Positions 24,561 to 35,147 of a stretch of DNA of 64,000 bases are shown here, piece after piece (within the stretch, counting starts at the first letter, position 1; the number at the start of each line of letters is the position of its first letter). The notes below the pieces were generated by a model. It saw nothing but the letters and a program-made list of their open reading frames with translations. It did no database searches and had not been told where the DNA came from. The translations under genes were made by a program, and so were the position numbers. This DNA is from Amborella trichopoda (Eukaryota; Streptophyta; Magnoliopsida; Amborellales; Amborellaceae). Location of the stretch: assembly GCF_000471905.2 (NCBI RefSeq), contig NW_006498233.1:773687-837686 (forward strand), written 5' to 3'.

Positions 24561-25562
24561 CTCTCTCCTCTCTTCTCTAACAGTCGACGAGCCCTAGCGC
24601 CGGTTAGATTTCTCCCTCCTCTCTTTCCTAATAGTCGGTGAGTCCCAGTGCCGATTGAATTTCTCTTTTCTCTCTTTCCTAACAGTCGGTGAAGCCCAAC
24701 ATTGGTTGGATTTCTCTCTCCTCTCTTGTCACAGTCAGCGTAGCCTAGCGCCGGCTCGATCTCTCTTCCTTGCTTCTCTCCCTTCGCAACTGGCATAAGC
24801 CTAGCACCGGTTGGTTCTCTCCCTCTTGTCTTTTCTCACCCCCCCCTCTGTCTGTTCCCTTCTTCTCGTACTTCATTCTTTCCCCCATGGCAACCACTCT
24901 ACTATCCTTTCGTTCGACTAAAAGGGATTGAGGTTAGCCTCTCATGGATGTCCTGTCGTCTAGCCATAATATTGTTGTGCCAAGATTGCTTGGCTCGTTT
25001 TATTGCCACGACAGACTGACCATCGTGCTTAGCTAGTCGGTATTGGTAATGACGTCTAGTAGTAATCTCGTGAGCCGGTCTTAGTACCAAGCGTGTTTTA
25101 CTACCACGTCAAGCCAAATACTCGCCAGCTTGATCCTCGTGCTCAATCGAACTCTTCTCTCTCCCGCCTTTCTTCTCTTCTTCTTTTTGAATGCACCTAC
25201 TTGTGTACGATCACCGAAGAGGAAAAGGGTGAGGTTTGACCCACCAGTCTTACAACCTTTGCCATATATGTGTGTAATTATAGAAAATAAAAAGAATACC
25301 AGCCAAGGGAGGCGATTTCGAACCAGTTTTATCACTGGGGGGCTTTTTTCGTGATCTAAGAGGGCATCCACACGAGCCAGCCCGAGTAAGTTCCGAACCC
25401 ACCTTTAAAATTCCTCTCTCACCAGTTGGTAACACCTGCCCCCATTCTTGAATGAGGTTCCCAAGAGAGCGATCTCAAAAACGTCTCGATCTTCTCTTGA
25501 AACTCGAGATACGTGCCTTCCGATCATCCAGATCCGGAGGGTGAGATCGAGGCACCTAACCA

Positions 25563-26306
25563 CGGGGACCCCTCTGAATCTGCAAATAATGAGACCTTGG
25601 GCGTCACAATTGCTAGAGAAGAGCCATTGACTCAAATGGCTATAATCCCTTCAAATCCCGCCATTGATACTGATGCTCCTTCTATTGCTGCGGCCTCTGC
25701 AGCATCGTCCAAGACTAGTGTCAGTGGGATTTCCGGCATCATCATGGATATGCTTCGTCTGGGCATGTAGAGACTAAAGGATATGAACTTGACAATGCAA
25801 TCCAGAAGTTAAGGCAAATCACCCTTCTAGGGGGTGCACCAGAGGTCCTCCCATATCTGGAAGGGTAGAGAATAAGGGCCTTGCAGGAGGAAGTAACTGC
25901 ACAGCAGCTAGAGAGTTCTCAATTGCCCTCTTTGGAGTCCTCACTCATACGCCATCGCAAACTGGTAGAAGCTCAATTATAGGAAAATGATGCTGCAGTT
26001 TCCCAGAGATCTGACCTTAGTGAGGAGGCCATTGCTCGCCAATACAAGGTGATGACCCTGAAGGCAGAGATAGTAAAGCTGACGCTAGAGCTTGATAAGT
26101 TGGAGGAGGAGACCGCAGCTTGGGAAGCAAAGAATAAGGTGCTTGCCGATAATATTTTGACCCTTGGGTAGTCCTTGGAGGAACGGACTGCCTTGATGGA
26201 GCATGAGGTTGAGATGGTAGCAGAGTTGGAGGGATGCATCCAGCAAGCTAAGATATCTGCTGCAACATACAAGGGCAAGATCAATGAAGTGATTGATCGA
26301 TTTTGA
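25563..26306 (+). pseudogene. C-terminal coiled-coil part of an additional ORF
   Basis: The frame enters from module X without a start codon. A Ser/Ala/Pro-rich stretch (SIAAASAASSKTSVSG) is followed by a heptad-like helical region rich in Glu, Lys and Leu (LKAEIVKLTLELDKLEEE, then HEVEMVAELEGCIQQAK) and a stop at 26304. A coiled-coil end is usual for the mobile-domain-like additional ORFs of Tat-lineage elements, so this may be the other half of 13916-14456. It has one frameshift near 25800 and four in-frame TAG codons (25768, 25866, 25980, 26169), each where Gln would fit. It runs tail to tail with gag-pro. Confidence 0.6.
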
Positions 26307-26983
26307 AAGTGTCGTCTTATTTTTTTTCCTTTCCCTTGTTTTTATTCTGACACTTGTAATATCCCCTATGTTTATGAATAAAAATCTCCTTTTCTTCAGT
26401 ATGATGCGTGACTTTTTTTTTTTTTTTCATTTGCTTCTCTGTACTCTATCTCTTACTCTTGTTCATTGTTTCTGGGTCATGGAGGAATATCCTACACCTT
26501 GCTTTGTTTTGTGACAAGTCATTGTAGCTTCAATGACCTCGAATGGGGGAGCAGTTGCTTCTTCTCCCCTTAATGTTTGATTGAGCATGGGCTCATAATT
26601 CATTGTTCTCATAATGTGATGAGCCTACTCGTTGTAAATAGTCCAATCAGGAGGGACTTTGGCTTCTGTTATAGGTGCATTCACTCCAAGCCTGTCATAG
26701 CTCTTAGCCTTAGGCACGAACTCCTTTAGGTGTTTTGAAGCGATACGCATAACCCGCAATTGATTTTGGAGACTGCGAACCTCGCTTCTTAACTCTACCA
26801 GGAGATCCTGATCTTGAGGACAAGAGGGTTTTCCTTTCCTTAGCTATTATTTTCCCATAGAATCAAGGAAGTGTAAGACCTTTTTTGCTTTCAAGAGTGT
26901 CAATTTTGCTTTCAAGAGTGCAATGGGGACATGCAGGACTTTTTAATTGTCTGACGTGTAGGTGATCTACGGAGCAGGAAGAT
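26307..26983. other. Spacer between convergent ORFs, with possible polyadenylation signal
   Basis: The spacer begins with a T-rich 3'-UTR-like stretch; AATAAAA at 26377 follows TGTAAT at 26356, a plausible plant poly(A) signal for the plus-strand ORF. Two copies of 'tttgctttcaagagtg' lie near 26885-26920. No further coding is seen; the missing pol domains are not here. Confidence 0.5.
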
Positions 26984-27099
26984 CTATCCCCATAACTTCC
27001 TCAATCTCAGGAGCATTTCTGGTTCATCTTCTTGCGAAGGTGGCTCAGTACTGGAAGCAGAGGGGGAAACCTCATCTTCAGGGGAAGGTGGATTTTCCT

Positions 27100-27760
27100 T
27101 AGGGATGATAGATGGCACACTGGGATGAATGGGAGTCAGAGGGAGAATTTTGCCTTGTCTTTCTTCCTCTTTAAACATGCTTACAAGCATTCTCTCAATG
27201 TCCTCAACATCTTCATGAGGCGAAGGTTCCGCCTTCTTCACAAACTTGTGATCACCTTCTCTTGACTTTTGGGGTGACACTGAATCTGTGAAGTAATACT
27301 TGGCATCAGCATAGTGAGTTTCAGCTACAGGAAACAGTCTTCTATCAGCAGAGACCGTATATTGTCTCCCATCTCGACTATACTTGAAGAAGTGATGTAA
27401 TGTGGATGGAACCACCTCCTGATCATGATGCCACTGGCGGCTAAGAATGATGTTGTAAGATGTGTCGGTGTCGATCACATGAAATTGGGCATAATCGTTT
27501 AATTCACCGATCCTGAGACGAAGACAGACCGTACCTGGTGGCTTCTCTCCTGACTGGTTGAACCCCTGGATTGTGATGTGAGTCGGAGTGAGATCCTCAG
27601 ACCCTAATCCCAAACAAGTGAGGATTCTCCTTTGGATAAGGTTGAATGCTGACCACCTCCATACAACATAATTCGGTTGATGGGACATGCATGTAATTCA
27701 CCAGTCACAAAGAGAAGGCGATTGTGAAATTTTTCTCCCAATTGCAAATCATCCTCTGAG
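27100..27760 (-). pseudogene. Retropepsin-like protease domain
   Basis: The domain is split over two frames at about 27685. The stretch before the break reads PINRIMLYGGGQ where the family has an Asp-Gly-Gly/Ser active site, so the catalytic aspartate appears replaced by tyrosine. The remainder follows the family closely: SAFNLIQRRILTCLGL, ITIQGFNQ and YNIILSRQW. It should lack protease activity even apart from the frameshift. Confidence 0.7.
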
Positions 27761-30136
27761 AAGGTGATCGCCATACATCCACTTAAGATTGATGGGTCCA
27801 CCTCAATGGGTTCCACTTCGGTATTGTACACCTCTGGATTGGAGAGAGCCTGAACCAAATCCATACGGTAATCCCTTGAGAGCATGAGGGTGTCATAGAT
27901 GCTGAGAAGGGATGGAAGCTTCCTTAGGTGCCCTATCATATCATACTTCACCTTTTCATCATCAGCCTTTTGTGTTCTTGGTCCTGCCATTGGCTTTGGT
28001 GGTATAATGGGTTGAGGAGAAGGTTTAAGTGGAAGAGGTTTATTTTGGGCTACTGATTGTCTTCATTCCACAGTCAGCTTGGTTTGGGTAGTCTAAGTAG
28101 ATTGGGGAGGAAGAGTTTTTTTGGTGGAGTGGAAGTTTGAGGTTGAGGCTTAGGAGGTGGCTGGGTATATGGGACCAGTGGCATCCCAAGGAATTGGAAG
28201 ATGGGTGGATTGTCCAGGGTATTTGGGCGAGGAAGGAGCTCAGGGAGATGGAGGACGGGTAAATTGTTTGAAGTATTTGGGTGAGAGAGAAGTGGTGGAC
28301 CAGGAAACTTTAAAATGCTTGGCTTTTGAGGTGGAGGTTGTAGCGTTTTCCCCGACCTCAGACTCATTTGCCCCATGCTGGGTGATGGTTCTAAGATTTG
28401 CACCATTTGACAGACTTCCTAATAATAGAAGTCCTGCCCTCGTGATTCTCTCAACCTCTGCTCAAAGTCGGGCTCAGGAGGCCACTAGGGCTTCTTTGAC
28501 TCTGACTTCTTGTGCTTCTTTGTGGAAGAAGATGGCTCTACTTTGACATGAGCTGCCAGGGCGTCAGCAATTGTCAAGAATCCAGCCGCCTGGGCCGACA
28601 TCTTTTTCAATCGCCTCCAGTGAGTCGTACTTATATTGGTTCCTTCGAGCTCTCTATCAAAAGCCTTGAAATCTAGACATTTTAAGGTTGTACCTACAGG
28701 AGACATAGAAAAGGAAGAATAAGAAGAAGAAGAAGACGAAGAGGAAGAAGGAGAAGGGTTAGTAGGTGAGGGACTTTTAAGGTCATTCCCCTCATCGGGC
28801 CTATTTGGGAAGCTTTTTACGTCATCACTAGAGTTTGACGTGTGCAGGGGGTCTTTTGGGTCTTTCCCCTGCTTAGACCATTGGGGAGTGCTTTTAACGT
28901 CGTCACCCTCATTGGACATGCCCGGAGTAAAAGATGGCTCAGGGATGTTCTCTTGACAAGACGAAAGAATAAGGTCGATGGCGACCGATATGAAGTCTTG
29001 TAAGGTCGGCAAGGGAGGAAGAGGCCTGAGAAATTCTGGCTCGATCGGTGGCTGAGGAACCTTGTTCTTCCGACGAGTAGCCCTTGGTGCTCGTCTTCTT
29101 CTAGTCACCTTTGGAGATGCTTGGTCCGTCTTGCTCAGTTTGTGAACAGCCCTAGCTTGACAAATCGTTTCTCGCTTTAAAGACTTGAGCCTGCCCCGCC
29201 CGTGATGGACTTTCCATGGCGGGACCAGAGGCATCCTTCCAGGAGTCTTGTGTTGAAACACCCTCCTGGATGGGTAAAGTGTCTTGAGGGTGTTCAGCGT
29301 AAGCAATGTGACATGCCTGGACTTTTCCTCAACCACAGCTTCGAACTCATAACATTCGTTCAACTCGTGGCCCCATATCTGATGGTACAGGTACCAATGA
29401 TTCTCAGTTCCCTGAGCAAGTAGCTTGGGTTGCCTCGTCGGCTTTGGTGTGATGAGTCCTTGTTTGAGCATCATATCAAACAGAGCATGGAGAAGATCTG
29501 TTGACAGCTCATCAAAAGGGTGCTTGCTTTTGTCTTTCTCCTGTATTGTTACAACGTGGGAAGCCTCAGTTGCCCCGAATGCGTTCTTGAGTCCTTCAAG
29601 CTTGATCTGATCCTTTTGGATGAGAGCCTCGATGAGGTATTTAAGTGTGTAGCATTCTTCTGTGGATGGTTTACCATTCGATGATAAGCACAGTATCTTG
29701 CATGCGTATCGAGATCAACTTGATTGGGAAACTTGATCTCGACAGGTCAATCATGTTCTGTTCCAGCAATAGTCAGAGCAGTGCATGAACCCATTCCTTT
29801 TCAAAAAGATAAACCTTGTTCTGAGGGTTAGTCCAATAATGATTTTGAATAAGGTTCGCATGTGGGGGTACCCGGTTGTATGATTGTTGTTGTTTGCCTG
29901 CCTGAGACGTTGTCTAGGTTTTTGTTGTGCCTATCCCCTTAGAGACGTCCAAAGTTTGAGAGGCAGACTTCTTTAGATCATTGATGGTACCAACCGCACT
30001 GATTACCCCTTTTTGTTGATTGCCCCAGGCGTTGGTCCGAGAATTGCCATTGCCTCGATTATTCCCGAGCATGAAGGTTGTTGTCGTAACCTGCCATGGT
30101 GGCATGAAAAACTCTCTATGCGACCTGACTTAGAGA

Positions 30137-30861
30137 TCAACTCTGACATGGAGGTCGGATGGAGGCCTCAACATGTAGAGTGATCTTAGGTCGCATGTTT
30201 CTCACACGAGTTTGAACTGCTTCCTTCTCAGGCATGGGATTGGGATGGCGAGCGACCAAATCTCTCCACCTTGCTATGCATTGATCCACAGGTTCATCTG
30301 GTTCCTGGGTCAAGGTAAGAAGCTTGATGGTTTGGACCTCTCTCTCGACCTCATAGACATGCTGGTGGAATAGTTTCTCCATGTCCTCCCAAGTATGTAC
30401 TGAATTTGGGGGAAGCTGAGCATACCACTGAAAGGTGGGGTCGTCAAGAGTTTCAACAAACTGATGGAGGAGGAGTCTCCCATCAACCGCTGCCTCTCGA
30501 CATGCCGCTTGGAAATGGGCGATATGCTAGTGTGGGAATGTTGTTCTATTGAACAGGGGAAACTTCCCCTTATTGTAGTCCGAAGGGAATTGGACCTGAC
30601 CAATGTAAGAGGGGTACGTCTTTTGGGAAAGTGTTGCACCCTGCAAAGCTGGGACGTGTTGTGGGTTACCATAGCGTCGATGTCCACCTGTGAGACAGGG
30701 TGAGGGACAGAATTGTCCTGTGAGGCAGGGGGAGGAGGCTGCCTTGGAGCTACATAATCTGAGTGATGGGAGTTGGCTTCGTGGTTAGCCGAGTGTCGTA
30801 TGGTTTCCATGCTGTCAATCTTCTCCATCATTAAACGCACCATGTCTTCAAACCTATTCAT
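30137..30861 (-). pseudogene. Retrotransposon gag core domain
   Basis: Two overlapping frames (30310-30861 and 30137-30382) together give a gag domain. The start MNRFEDMVRLMMEKID is coiled-coil-like, and the C-terminal part EPDEPVDQCIARWRDL with a following VRNMRP matches the conserved gypsy gag helix region. A frameshift near 30600 and another near 30380 divide it. Confidence 0.8.
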
Positions 30862-32490
30862 GCATTATTCCTGGCTGTTGCTAGGTTCGTTTATAACCAT
30901 AACGCTGACCGTTTCTCCAGAGAGGTCAGCCTTAGGTGCAGTTGAGGACTTCCTATGTTGGCGGGTCGCACGTGGCAGATCGGTCAGCAAATACCCTGAC
31001 TGGACTCGAGTCTTATGCGCCAATCATGTGAGGACCGGTTCTTGACAGTCTTGAGACCGTGGCTGCTGGGTGGTCAGGTCATCTTTTATGATGCTGACCA
31101 CGGTGCAGGATTCTCGCACCTCTTTTTCAGTCTCTGTGATTCGAAGAGGGTAGAAGGGATTTTCAGAAAGGAGACCCTTGGAGTTAGGTGCCCCAACTTT
31201 TCTAGTCAGCTCCTTAATTAAGATATGCAGTCCTCTGTCTTGCTTGAGCTTGAGACTGCGATAGACCTCTCTCCAGAATTGAGACTGGGGTCAAGGTTGA
31301 CCTTCTTAGAGCACGAGAGGGCCATGTCCATATGATGGGGCAGCGAATGTGGACCATGGATAGGGGCCAGCTTGGGCTGCTGCCTTGAAAGTTGTATAAC
31401 TTCATCAATCATTAGGCCTTTTCCCCGAGTTCCTTTTTGGGCTCCAGGGGCATAGCCGATCTAACAGGGCTGGCTGAGGATGGTACTCTTAGGGAAAACC
31501 TTCGAGTACCAGGTCTTGAGATATCCAACGGGAGGAGAAAGGGCAGAAGAAGAGGGGACCGGCTCTGGACGATGTCTGGGTCAGGAGCAAGCAGTGGCCT
31601 GGGAAGGTGGCATGTGTACGCCCCTTGAAGTAGCATTCTGGGTGACTTGGGGGTCAGCCTGGGCTCGAACAGGTGGTCTGGCCTTAAGAGGTCGAGAACT
31701 GCGAGTCGATGTCTACAAGGGAATAGGTGAGGGCCTGTCCCTTACAGGGTGCACTAGTGTGTGCTGAGAGGAAGGACAAAGAGATCGTTTTCCGTGTGCT
31801 TGAGTTGGCGCAGCAACAACGTTGCCCCGAGCAGTGAGATGCATATGCATGCGCACAGGTTTCGGCCCAAGGAGGCCTGATCCTGGATGCGTACTCAAGC
31901 CCCAAGGAGTGGCACGAGTGGATGACCTACGAGCCTTAATGTGTGTGCGTGAGGTGGAGGCCCTAAGGTCTCCTCCTCGATGCGTTGAGTCTCTAATCAT
32001 AGAGACTCAAGGTGGTGTAGGAATGTGGGGGGAAGCCTTGTAGCGACCCACAGAAGCAACTACAACTTCCTTGCCTTTTGCAGAAAGGGACTGGGTGGCC
32101 TTCCGACGTACCTCAAAGATACGATCGACAAGTGACTTGTCAGTGACAGGGTGCATGCTATGGGTGGTAGAGGATGTGCTACCAATGCAAGGTGCTCTGG
32201 TGGGGGTTCCACCAGCGTTAAGAGATGGGGAGTTAGGGACCTTTAAGTCCCTCCTCATGCCTATCTAGGTTAAGACCTGAGAGCTAGACACTGAGTCTTT
32301 GCTCAAAAGAAAAGCTAAGAACGAAGTTTGAGGAACTTGTTCTCGAGGGAAGCTCGTGAATACGAGGATGAGAAAAACCCCGATTCGGATGAATGGGGTT
32401 AAAGAACCCGGAAGCCATGTGGTGTGAGAAAGCAGAAAAAAACAAAGGAGAAACTAATCAAACAAGTACGATCCGATGAAGGGGTAGTAA

Positions 32491-32509
32491 GTCCCCAATG
32501 GAGTCGCCA
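32491..32509 (-). promoter_or_regulatory. Primer-binding site, tRNA-Arg type, of gypsy element
   Basis: On the minus strand the bases are TGGCGACTCCATTGGGGAC, very close to the TGGCGACTCCGCTGGGGA primer site known from Tat/Ogre-lineage elements. It follows the LTR terminus CCTAACCA by three bases. This fixes the element's orientation (leftwards) and the right-hand X as its 5' LTR. Confidence 0.85.
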
Positions 32510-33479
32510 AGCTGGTTAGGTGCCACAATCTCGCCCTTGGATATGGATAATCTGGTGGCACGTGTCTCAGGTTTCAAAGGGAACCCGAGACTTGAGATCG
32601 TTCTCTCAAGAACCTTGCTAAAAAACAAGGGCAGGTATACCAACCAATGAGAGAGGAATTTAAGGTGGGTTCGGGACTTACTCGGGCTGGCTCGTGTGGG
32701 CACCCTCTTAGATCATGAAGAAAGCCCCCCAGTCATACAACTGGTTCGAAATCGCCTCCCTTGGCTTGTCTTCTCTTGTTTTTACGATCACACACACATG
32801 GTTAATTTTACACAGACGTGCATATTCAAAGGAGAAAAGCGAAGAAATGATGAAATGAGAGTTGGAAGCAAGAAGAAGAGAGGAGAAAAGAAAAGAAAGA
32901 GACATCTGACCGGGTGACTAGCCTAGCACAGTGGCTAGATTGGGATGATGATTGACCTGACGTGGTAGTAAGATGGGCACGGTAACGCGGACCTACACAA
33001 CGGCAATACTACTCAACGACTAAATACCAACACTAACCAGCCTGGCACAATGGTGAGTTCGACATGGCAGCAAGATGGGCACGATAACTTAGACAGGCAC
33101 AGCGGCAATACTGCTCGACAACGAGACTACCATGACAGTGCTTGACTTGTCTCTTGTTCAAATGAGAGAGGAAAAAGAAAAAGAAAGAGAAAGATGAGAG
33201 ATAAGGAAAGCAGAGAGATAAAGAGAGAGAAGAAAAGAGAAAAGAGAAGGAAATAAGAAGAAAAGAAAAGGAAGAGATCGAAGAGAAGGAGAGAGAAAAG
33301 AAGAAGCGAGAAGAAAGAAGAGGAAACGAGAAGAGGAAAGAAAGAGAAGGGAGAAGAGGAAAGAGAAAAGGGAGAAGAGAAAAGAAAGGAGAAACGAAAG
33401 GAGATATAAAAGGAAGGGGGAAGGAGAAGAAGAAGAGATAAAAGAAGAAAGGTGAGAGAAGAAGACGAGAGAAAAGGAG

Positions 33480-34160
33480 AGCGAAAGACCATGGATGGCG
33501 ATGGGTTCTACTGCCCATGATAAAGGAAAGAGGAGGGAGAAAGAACATGGATGACAATGGATTCTGCCGTCCATGACATAGGAAAGAGGAGAGAGAAAAA
33601 ATATGGACGGTGATGGGCTCTACCGTTCATGACAAAGGAAAGAGGAGAGAGCAAGAACATGGACGACGATGGCCTTCCGCCATGACAGATGAAAGAGGAG
33701 AGAGAAAGAACATGGACTACGATGTGCTCCGTCGTTCATAACAAAGGAAAGAGGAAAGAGAAAGAACATGGACGGTGATGGGCTCCGTCGTTCATAATAA
33801 AGGAAAGAGGAGAGAGAAAGAACATGGACGACGATGGGCTTCCGTCGTCCATGTAGAGGAAAGAGGAGAGAGAAAGAACACGGACGGCAATGGGCTCCAC
33901 CCTTCATGACAGAGGAAAGAGGAGAGACAAAGAACATGGACAGTGATGTGCTTCCGCCGTCCATGACAGAGGAAAGAGGAAAGAGAAAGAGCATGGACGG
34001 CGATGAGCTTTTGCCGCATGGACGGCGATAAGCTTCTGCCGTCCATGACAGAGGATAGAGGAGAGAGAAAGAGCATGGATGGCGATGGGCTTCTGTCGTC
34101 CATGACAGAGGATAGAGGAGAGAAAGAACATGGATGGTGATGGGTTCCACCATTCATGTC
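33480..34160. repeat. About 57-60-base minisatellite with a hairpin in each unit (module X)
   Basis: About eleven units contain CATGGACGGCGATGGGCTTC followed by CGCCGTCCATGACAGAGG and a GA-rich filler. ATGGACGGCG and CGCCGTCCAT are perfect complements around an 8-base loop. Long frames on both strands across the array are repeat artefacts. Confidence 0.9.
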
Positions 34161-35136
34161 AAGAGAGAGAGACAAGAACAAGAAAGGGGAAGACGTGCGC
34201 GCCACTAAGCATCGCCGCTCGTGTCGTAAGAGACTCAGACACGACCCGTCCTACCACTTGGAAAAGGGCCCGGTTCAGTGTCCTTGTCAAAGAATGAGGA
34301 AAGGAATGTCATGCACGGCAATGAGCATCGCCGCGCACAACATGGGGAAGGGGAAACTTGGATAGAGGCCCGGCCTGCCACTCGGGTTAAGGCCCGGCTC
34401 ACTGTGCACGCTTCTAAAGGATAAGGGAAAAATAAGAATGTCATCCCCGGCGATGGGTATCACCATGCATGACTGGAGAGGAGAGAGAAGATAAATTACA
34501 GAGAGAGAAAGAAAGACAGAGAGGAAGAAAGAGAGTTTAGGGAAGAGAAAGTAGAAAGGAAAGTAGAGAGAGAAGGAAGATGAACAGTGAGAGACAAAAA
34601 GAAAGAAGAGAGAAAAAAGGAAAGTGAGGAGAGAAGTTAGGAAAGAGTCAGAGGATAGCGAAAGAAATATGCCCAACGCTGCCACCGCCGTGTGTGTTAG
34701 AGAGAGAAAACAAAATAGAGAAAAGTTCATGCATGGCACTACCATCGCCATGCATGTTCAGACAGAGAGAAGCAGAGAGAAAGATAGAGTAGAGAGAGAA
34801 TAAATAAAGGAGAAGAAGAAGAAGAATAGAGAAAGAAAAAAAAAGAAAGAGACATGCACGACTTTGCCACAGCTGTGCATGTTCACAGTGAGGAAGAGAG
34901 AGAGGCGGAGAAAAAAAGAAAGTAAAGAGAGAGAAAGAATGAGAGAGAAAAAGGAGGAGAGAGAATAAAGGAAGAGAGAGAATTACCTTAGGGAAGAGGG
35001 GTACCAGCTTAATTCTTCTCTCTCCTCTCTCTCTCTCTCTCCAAGACATCCCTCCTCAACTCAATGTAAAAACCCAAACTTCATTGATAAATTGAAAATA
35101 TGATAGGGAATCCTTTTACAATTAGGTTTAACGTGT

Positions 35137-35147
35137 ATTTATATAAT
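35137..35147 (-). promoter_or_regulatory. TATA box of the 5' LTR
   Basis: Minus-strand TTATATAAATAC lies at the place of CTATATAAAC in the other module X copies, downstream of GGACCCAATTA. It would start transcription towards gag. Confidence 0.6.

Larger units (their letters stand above)
21373..25562 (+). repeat. Module X (gypsy LTR), plus orientation
   Basis: The likely LTR begins near TGTAAATGTT (21373) and ends CCTAACCA at 25562, the same terminal bases as the LTR at 32513-37427 read on its own strand. From left it carries two minisatellites, a unique U3 part, a TATA box at 23898, a leader, CT-rich minisatellites and a U5 part (25100-25562) matching the reverse complement of 32513-32960. 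The primer-binding site found beside the other LTR is missing here, so this is more likely a 3' LTR. The left end is the least certain point. Confidence 0.7.
26984..32258 (-). pseudogene. Gypsy (Tat/Ogre-like) gag-protease region without reverse transcriptase
   Basis: Reading leftwards from the primer-binding site: a low-complexity N-terminal gag (from about 32258, MRRDLKVPNSPS), a retrotransposon gag core at 30861-30137 (PDEPVDQCIARWRDLVARHP, then RVRNMRPK), a zinc-finger remnant near 29400 (HWYLYHQIWGHELNEC), a Pro-rich linker with SLRSGKTLQPPP at 28074-28406, and a retropepsin-like domain at 27990-27100 (DTDTSYNIILSRQWHHD and VVPSTLHHFFKYSRDG). Frames change several times. After 26984, where reverse transcriptase should start, the sequence meets the opposing coiled-coil ORF. 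The element is therefore non-autonomous in its present form. Confidence 0.85.

Noticed and set aside
33033..34205. Long Ser/Leu/Phe- or hairpin-repeat-rich minus-strand frames up to 177 codons
   Set aside because: They lie in purine-rich low-complexity sequence and a minisatellite of the LTR; stop codons are rare there because of composition.
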